Shown piece by piece: positions 59,673-64,000 of a stretch of DNA of 64,000 nucleotides. How positions within the stretch are numbered: the first letter of the stretch is position 1; each line of letters opens with the position of its first letter. A model generated the notes under the pieces. It ran no database searches, had not been told where the DNA came from, and worked only from the letters and a program-made list of their open reading frames with translations. Position numbers and translations under genes: made by a program. Source of the DNA: DASZHJ01 sp035604335 (lineage in GTDB: Bacteria; Pseudomonadota; Alphaproteobacteria; ATCC43930; CGMCC-115725); contig DATNIT010000249.1 of the NCBI GenBank assembly GCA_035604335.1, forward strand, positions 18,276-82,275, written 5' to 3'.

Positions 59673-60568
59673 GAGGCGGCCTCCGGGCGCGGCAGCAGGG
59701 GCACGACGGGCGCCGGCGGTGCCGTCCGGCACAGCAGATCGAGGAGGCGCGCCACCGTGTCGTGGAGCTCGCGGCGCGGCACCACCATGTCCACCATGCC
59801 GTGCTCGAGCAGGTATTCCGAGCGCTGGAAGCCTTCGGGGAGCTTCTCCCGGATGGTTTCCTCGATCACCCGCGCGCCCGCGAAGCCCACCACCGCGCCG
59901 GGCTCCGCGAGCGTGATGTCGCCCAGCATCGCGAACGAGGCGGAGACGCCGCCGGTCGTGGGGTCGGTGAGCAAGACGATATAGGGCAGCCCCGCGGCCT
60001 TCACCTCCTGCACCGCGAGCGTCGTGCGCGGCAGCTGCATCAGCGAGAGGATGCCTTCCTGCATGCGCGCGCCGCCGGAAGCCGGCACGACGATGAGCGG
60101 CGCTTCCTGGAGCACCGCGAGCCGCGCCGCCGCGAGCAGGCCCTCGCCCACGGCGACGCCCATGGATCCGCCCATGAACTCGAAATCGAACACCGCAGCC
60201 ACCGCAGGCGTGCCGCCGATCTTGCCGTGGGCCACCAGCAGGGCGTCGCCGCCGCCGTTCCGCGCCTGCGCCTCTTTGAGGCGGTCGGTGTAGCGTTTCT
60301 GGTCGCGGAAGCGGAGGGGGTCGAGCGGCATCTTGGGGAGCTCGACTTGCGTGTATTGCCCCTCGTCAAACAAGAGGCCGAGGCGCCGCTTGGCGTCGAG
60401 GCGCAGGTGATGCCCGCAGTTGCGGCAGACGAACAGATTCGCCTCGAGCTCGCGATGAAACAGCATCTGCTCGCAGCTCGGGCACTTGTGCCAGAGATTG
60501 TCCGGCACGTCCTTCTTGGTAACAACCGCCCGGATCTTCGGCAGGACGAAGTTGGTAAGCCAGTTCAT
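59669..60568 (-). CDS. accD: Acetyl-CoA carboxylase carboxyltransferase subunit beta
   Basis: 299 residues. N-terminal zinc ribbon C-x2-C...C-x2-C (HKCPSCEQML and VCRNCGHHLRL), then the carboxyltransferase crotonase-fold domain with FDFEFMGGSMGVAVGEG, PASGGARMQEG, TDPTTGGVSASFAMLGD and EPGAVVGFAGARVIEETIREKLPEGFQ. Forms malonyl-CoA with AccA for fatty acid synthesis. 139 bases separate it from trpA, holding a REP-like repeat. Confidence 0.97.
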   Translation of the reverse strand: MNWLTNFVLPKIRAVVTKKDVPDNLWHKCPSCEQMLFHRELEANLFVCRNCGHHLRLDAKRRLGLLFDEGQYTQVELPKMPLDPLRFRDQKRYTDRLKEAQARNGGGDALLVAHGKIGGTPAVAAVFDFEFMGGSMGVAVGEGLLAAARLAVLQEAPLIVVPASGGARMQEGILSLMQLPRTTLAVQEVKAAGLPYIVLLTDPTTGGVSASFAMLGDITLAEPGAVVGFAGARVIEETIREKLPEGFQRSEYLLEHGMVDMVVPRRELHDTVARLLDLLCRTAPPAPVVPLLPRPEAAS

Positions 60569-60601
60569 GGCGCGCCGATCTGTCTTGCACGTGCTTGCAA
60601 G

Positions 60602-60690
60602 CGACCCTCCACCCCAACTCTCCCGGAAATCTGTGCGGCGCACCCAACGAGCCCCTCCCCCCTTGAGGGCGAGGGTTGGGAGGGGGGTGA
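60602..60690. repeat. Degenerate REP-like repeat, copy C
   Basis: ACCCTCCACCCCAAC near 60604 and GTTGGGAGGGGGGTGA ending at 60690 form outer arms similar to copies A and B, with CCCTCCCCCC/GAGGG pieces inside, but the 31-base core is lost. Lies between trpA and accD. Confidence 0.5.
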
Positions 60691-60707
60691 CGCTCCGAAT
60701 TCGACGA

Positions 60708-61556
60708 TCATGCGCTAACTGCTGCCGCGGCTCGCGCGCCGCGAACGCCGCGGGCGAGCGCGGCGACATCGGCCAGCACCGCCTCGACCAGGCCGGGTTT
60801 GGCGCGGTTCCGCTCGTCGAGCGAGGCCGCGACGCGCTGCACCAGCGCCGTGCCGACCACGGCAGCATCGGCGACGCGCGCGACCTCGGCCGCTTGCTCC
60901 GGTGTCCTGATGCCGAATCCGACGGCGACCGGCAGCGATGTGTGGCGACGGATCCGCGCCACGGCCTTTGCCACATCGGCGATGTCGGCGGATTTGGTGC
61001 CGGTAATGCCGGCGATCGAGACGTGGTAGACGAAGCCAGTGGCGCGCCGGAGCACCACCGGCAGGCGCTGGTCGTCGCTGGTGGGCGCGGTGAGGCTCAC
61101 GAGGTCGATGCCGGCGGCGCGCGCGGGCGCGTGCAGCTCCTCGTCTTCCTCGGGCGGCAGGTCGACGGTGATGAGCCCGTCGACGCCCGCGGTCTTGGCA
61201 TCCACGCAAAATCTCTCGGCGCCATAGCGATAGATCGGGTTGTAGTAGCCCATCAGCACGATCGGCGTCTCGGCGTCACCGCGCCGGAATGCCCGCACGA
61301 TCGCCAGCGTCTTCGCCAGCGTCATGCCGGCGTTGAGCGCGCGCAGTCCCGCCGCCTGGATCGCGGGGCCGTCCGCCATCGGATCGGAGAACGGCACGCC
61401 GACCTCGATCAGGTCGGCGCCAGCCTCCGGCAGGCCAGCCAAGATACGGGAAAAAGTCTCGGCATCGGGATCGCCGCAACTCAAATAGGTGATGAGGCCG
61501 GCGCGGCCCTCGGACTTGAGCGCGGCGAAGCGGCGCGCGATGCGCGTCCCGCTCAC
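60708..61556 (-). CDS. trpA: Tryptophan synthase alpha subunit
   Basis: 282 residues. Cleaves indole-3-glycerol phosphate. Catalytic Glu and Asp are in LIEVGVPFSDPMADGPAIQ; also LMGYYNPIYRYG, GLITVDLPPEE, SIAGITGTKSA and the phosphate loop VAVGFGIRTPEQA. The start overlaps the trpB stop by 4 bases (ATGA). Confidence 0.97.
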   Translation of the reverse strand: MSGTRIARRFAALKSEGRAGLITYLSCGDPDAETFSRILAGLPEAGADLIEVGVPFSDPMADGPAIQAAGLRALNAGMTLAKTLAIVRAFRRGDAETPIVLMGYYNPIYRYGAERFCVDAKTAGVDGLITVDLPPEEDEELHAPARAAGIDLVSLTAPTSDDQRLPVVLRRATGFVYHVSIAGITGTKSADIADVAKAVARIRRHTSLPVAVGFGIRTPEQAAEVARVADAAVVGTALVQRVAASLDERNRAKPGLVEAVLADVAALARGVRGARAAAAVSA

Positions 61557-62764
61557 AGCGTCACTCCGAGCGCGTCCGCCACGGCGAAGATGTCCTTGTC
61601 GCCGCGGCCGCAGAGATTGACCACCAGCAGGTGATCCTTGGCCAAGCCCGGCGCCACCTTCGCCACCTGGGCCAGAGCATGGGCGGGCTCGAGCGCGGGA
61701 ATGATGCCTTCGAGCCGAGAGCAGAGCTGGAAGGCCTCGAGCGCCTCGCGGTCGGTGATCGCCACGTACTCGACGCGGCCGATGTCATGCAGCCAAGAGT
61801 GCTCGGGTCCGATGCCGGGATAGTCGAGCCCGGCCGAGATCGAATGGGCATCGATGATCTGGCCGTCGTCGGTCTGCAGGAGATAGGTACGGTTGCCGTG
61901 CAGCACGCCGGGCTTGCCGCCGTTGAGCGAGGCCGCGTGCTTGCCGGTCTCGATACCGAACCCCGCCGCCTCGACGCCGATCATGCGCACGGTGGGATCA
62001 TCGAGGAACGGGTGGAACAGACCCATGGCATTCGAGCCGCCGCCGATGCAGGCGACCAGTGTGTCCGGCAGCCGGCCTTCCGCCTTCTGCATCTGCCGGC
62101 GGGTCTCCTCGCCGATCACGCACTGGAAGTCGCGCACCATGGCGGGGTAGGGGTGCGGACCCGCCACCGTCCCGATGATGTAGAAGGTGTCGTCGACATT
62201 CGCGACCCAGTCGCGGAGCGCCTCGTTCATGGCGTCCTTGAGCGTGCCGGTGCCGGACTTGACCGGCCGCACTTCGGCGCCCAGGAGCTTCATGCGGAAC
62301 ACATTGGGCTTCTGCCGCTCGATATCGGTCTCGCCCATGTAGACGATGCAGGGCAGGTCGAAGAGCGCGCAGACCGTCGCCGTCGCGACGCCGTGCTGAC
62401 CCGCGCCGGTTTCCGCGATGATGCGGCGCTTGCCCATCCGGCGCGCCAGCAGGATCTGGCCCAGCGTGTTGTTGACCTTGTGCGCGCCGGTGTGGTTGAG
62501 CTCCTCGCGTTTCATGTAGATCTTGGCGCCGCCGAAATGCTTGGTCATGCGCTCGGCGAAATAGAGCGGGCTCGGCCGACCGATGTAGTGCTCGCTGTAA
62601 TAGGCGATATCCGCGGCGAAGCTCGAGTCGCGTTTAGCGGCCGTGTAGGCGCGCTCGACCTCGAGGATCAGCGGCATCAGCGTTTCCGCCACGAACCGGC
62701 CGCCAAAAATGCCGAAATGCCCGCGCTCGTCGGGACCGGCGCGGAAAGTGTTGGGGGAAGCCAT
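61553..62764 (-). CDS. trpB: Tryptophan synthase beta subunit
   Basis: 403 residues from the ATG at 62764. PLP-dependent condensation of indole and serine. The Schiff-base Lys lies in NHTGAHKVNNTLGQ; phosphate-binding CIGGGSNAMG, the GAGQHGVATAT loop and GLDYPGIGPEHS are all intact. 129 bases lie between it and trpF; no leader peptide with tandem Trp codons is obvious there. Confidence 0.98.
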   Translation of the reverse strand: MASPNTFRAGPDERGHFGIFGGRFVAETLMPLILEVERAYTAAKRDSSFAADIAYYSEHYIGRPSPLYFAERMTKHFGGAKIYMKREELNHTGAHKVNNTLGQILLARRMGKRRIIAETGAGQHGVATATVCALFDLPCIVYMGETDIERQKPNVFRMKLLGAEVRPVKSGTGTLKDAMNEALRDWVANVDDTFYIIGTVAGPHPYPAMVRDFQCVIGEETRRQMQKAEGRLPDTLVACIGGGSNAMGLFHPFLDDPTVRMIGVEAAGFGIETGKHAASLNGGKPGVLHGNRTYLLQTDDGQIIDAHSISAGLDYPGIGPEHSWLHDIGRVEYVAITDREALEAFQLCSRLEGIIPALEPAHALAQVAKVAPGLAKDHLLVVNLCGRGDKDIFAVADALGVTL

Positions 62765-62893
62765 CGAAGGGATCGACTCCAGGGGCAGCCTTAACGCCGG
62801 CTTCAAGGGTTGGTGTGTGCGGCTCGAAGCCGGCGCAAAGAAACAGCGGGAGCGTCTTTTAGCGCCAATCGCCCGCGCGCTCAAATGGCGCCG

Positions 62894-63544
62894 TCAGGCG
62901 AGCGTGCGCACCCTCGCCAGGAAGTCGGCAATCTTTCCCAAGTCCTTGAAACCAGGCCGAATTTCCACGCCCGAGGAGACGTCCACTGCGGGCGCATGCG
63001 TGGTCCCCACGGCTTCGGTCACGTTCTTGGCCGTGAGGCCACCGGAGAGCATCCAGGGCTTGCTCCAGCTCCGGCCGCCCAAGAGCTGCCAGTCGAAGGC
63101 GAGGCCGTTGCCGCCCGGGAGCGCCTTGGGATCGCCGCGCGGCGGTTTGGCGTCGAACAGCAGCCAGTCCGCCACGTCGAGATAGGGGAGAGCGGCGTCC
63201 GGATCCTCGGGCCCCGCGATCGAAATCGCCTTCATGACGGATTTGCCCGAGCGCGCCTTGATCTCGGCGACGCGCCGCGGGCCTTCGCTCCCATGCAGCT
63301 GCAGGAGATCGAGCGGTACGCGATCGAGCACGCCCGAGAGCAGCGCGTCGGTCGGATCGACGAACAAGCCGACGCGCGTGACCCCTTCCGGCACCAGCGC
63401 CGCGAGCGCCGCCGCGAGCTCGGGCGTCACATTGCGCCGGCTCGCCGGGTAGAACACGAAGCCCACGAAGCGCGCTCCGCCCCGGATCGCGGCCTGGAGG
63501 GCCTCGGCGCTGTTGAGGCCGCAGATTTTCGCCTGCACGCTCAT
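62894..63544 (-). CDS. trpF: Phosphoribosylanthranilate isomerase
   Basis: 216 residues. TIM barrel with the catalytic Cys in VQAKICGLNSAEAL, GFVFYPASRRNV, LLQLHGSE, LLFDAKPP and the phosphate site MLSGGLTAKNV, VDVSSGVE. Third step of the tryptophan branch. Start overlaps the pyrF stop by 4 bases. Confidence 0.97.
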   Translation of the reverse strand: MSVQAKICGLNSAEALQAAIRGGARFVGFVFYPASRRNVTPELAAALAALVPEGVTRVGLFVDPTDALLSGVLDRVPLDLLQLHGSEGPRRVAEIKARSGKSVMKAISIAGPEDPDAALPYLDVADWLLFDAKPPRGDPKALPGGNGLAFDWQLLGGRSWSKPWMLSGGLTAKNVTEAVGTTHAPAVDVSSGVEIRPGFKDLGKIADFLARVRTLA

Positions 63545-64000
63545 AGGAGCTCGTTCAGGATGGCCTGCACGGCCGCGGCGGGATGCGCGGCCTCCGTGAT
63601 GGGGCGCCCCACCACGAGATAGTCGGCGCCCGCCTGGATCGCCGCGCGCGGTCCCATGACGCGCTTCTGGTCGCCGCTCGCGCTGCCGGCGGGCCGGATG
63701 CCCGGCACCACCAGCAGGAAATCGGGGCCGCAGAGCTGCCGGAGCGCGGCCACCTCGAGGGGTGCGCAGACCACACCGTCGAGACCGCTGTCGCGCGCGA
63801 GCAAAGCGAGGCGCTGCACCTGCTCACCGACCGGGCCGCGCTGTCCCACCGCTGCGAGATCGCCGTCGTCGAGGCTGGTGAGCACCGTGACGCCCAGCAG
63901 CTTCAGGCGGCGCTTGCCTTGGGAGGCCACGAGGTCGGCGGCGTTCCGCGCCGCCTCCATCATCCCGGGCCCGCCCGCGATGTGCAGCGTCAGCAGCAAG
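63541..64000 (-). CDS. pyrF: Orotidine 5'-phosphate decarboxylase, N-terminus missing at window edge
   Basis: The last 152 or so residues are present; the catalytic D-x-K-x-x-D segment lies beyond position 64000. Recognised from LTLHIAGGPGMMEAA, LLGVTVLTSLD, LDGVVCAPLEV, LLVVPGIRP and the phosphate-binding GADYLVVGRPITEA. It makes UMP in pyrimidine synthesis. pyrF-trpF adjacency is usual in alphaproteobacteria. Confidence 0.95.
   Translation of the reverse strand, partial: LLLTLHIAGGPGMMEAARNAADLVASQGKRRLKLLGVTVLTSLDDGDLAAVGQRGPVGEQVQRLALLARDSGLDGVVCAPLEVAALRQLCGPDFLLVVPGIRPAGSASGDQKRVMGPRAAIQAGADYLVVGRPITEAAHPAAAVQAILNELL

Overview
The window is one 64 kb piece of a GC-rich chromosome, almost certainly from an alphaproteobacterium (Rhodospirillales-like is my best guess; genus not determinable). 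The evidence is the gene order: pckA divergent from chvI-chvG, then a short HPr kinase, rapZ, a mannose-type EIIA, HPr and EI, then ahcY, a DivL-type kinase with Tyr at the H-box, tsaE, addB-addA, trxA, folC, accD, trpA-trpB-trpF and pyrF. Codon use is uniformly GC3-rich, coding density is high, and 4-base stop/start overlaps are common. I see no prophage, transposase, CRISPR array or rRNA.

Layout. 1-5.7 kb: an M20 peptidase (cut by the window edge), a double alpha/beta hydrolase, a CheY-like regulator, two small proteins, tRNA-Arg(CCG) and a RidA protein. 5.7-12 kb: two tandem GT4 glycosyltransferases divergent from a TPR/GT41 (OGT-like) transferase, then a polytopic membrane protein. 12.0-18.1 kb: a tight seven-gene operon on the minus strand (aminotransferase, ModA-like binding protein, cytochrome b, periplasmic molybdopterin lipoprotein, DUF2064 transferase, radical SAM/SPASM protein, GT2), the most intriguing uncharacterised system here. 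18.4-25.7 kb: lysophospholipase-like lipoprotein plus ABC ATPase; a zinc-finger protein and DNA polymerase I whose proofreading domain has lost three of its four catalytic acids; a DUF442 phosphatase-like protein, an AhpD-like protein and an atypical SDR.

25.8-36.3 kb: central carbon and envelope control: pckA, a PNPOx-like protein, the ChvI/ChvG two-component system, an AbrB/Doc toxin-antitoxin pair, a lipoprotein and a complete regulatory PTS phosphorelay without sugar-specific EIIB/EIIC. 36.4-39.6 kb: a probable insertion between the PTS genes and ahcY holding a GpsA-like dehydrogenase, an SDR and a salicylate/isochorismate-synthase-like enzyme. 40-45.5 kb: ahcY, a NUDIX hydrolase, DivL and a ferredoxin-NADP reductase-like flavoprotein. 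45.6-54.7 kb: a translationally coupled chain tsaE-amgK-murU-addB-addA, then trxA.

54.9-64 kb, minus strand: an exported repeat-rich protein and a DUF3142 protein, then the biosynthetic block pyrF (partial)-trpF-trpB-trpA-accD-folC. Three copies of a palindromic REP-like repeat lie in intergenic gaps. All functions are inferred from sequence recognition; no database search was run.
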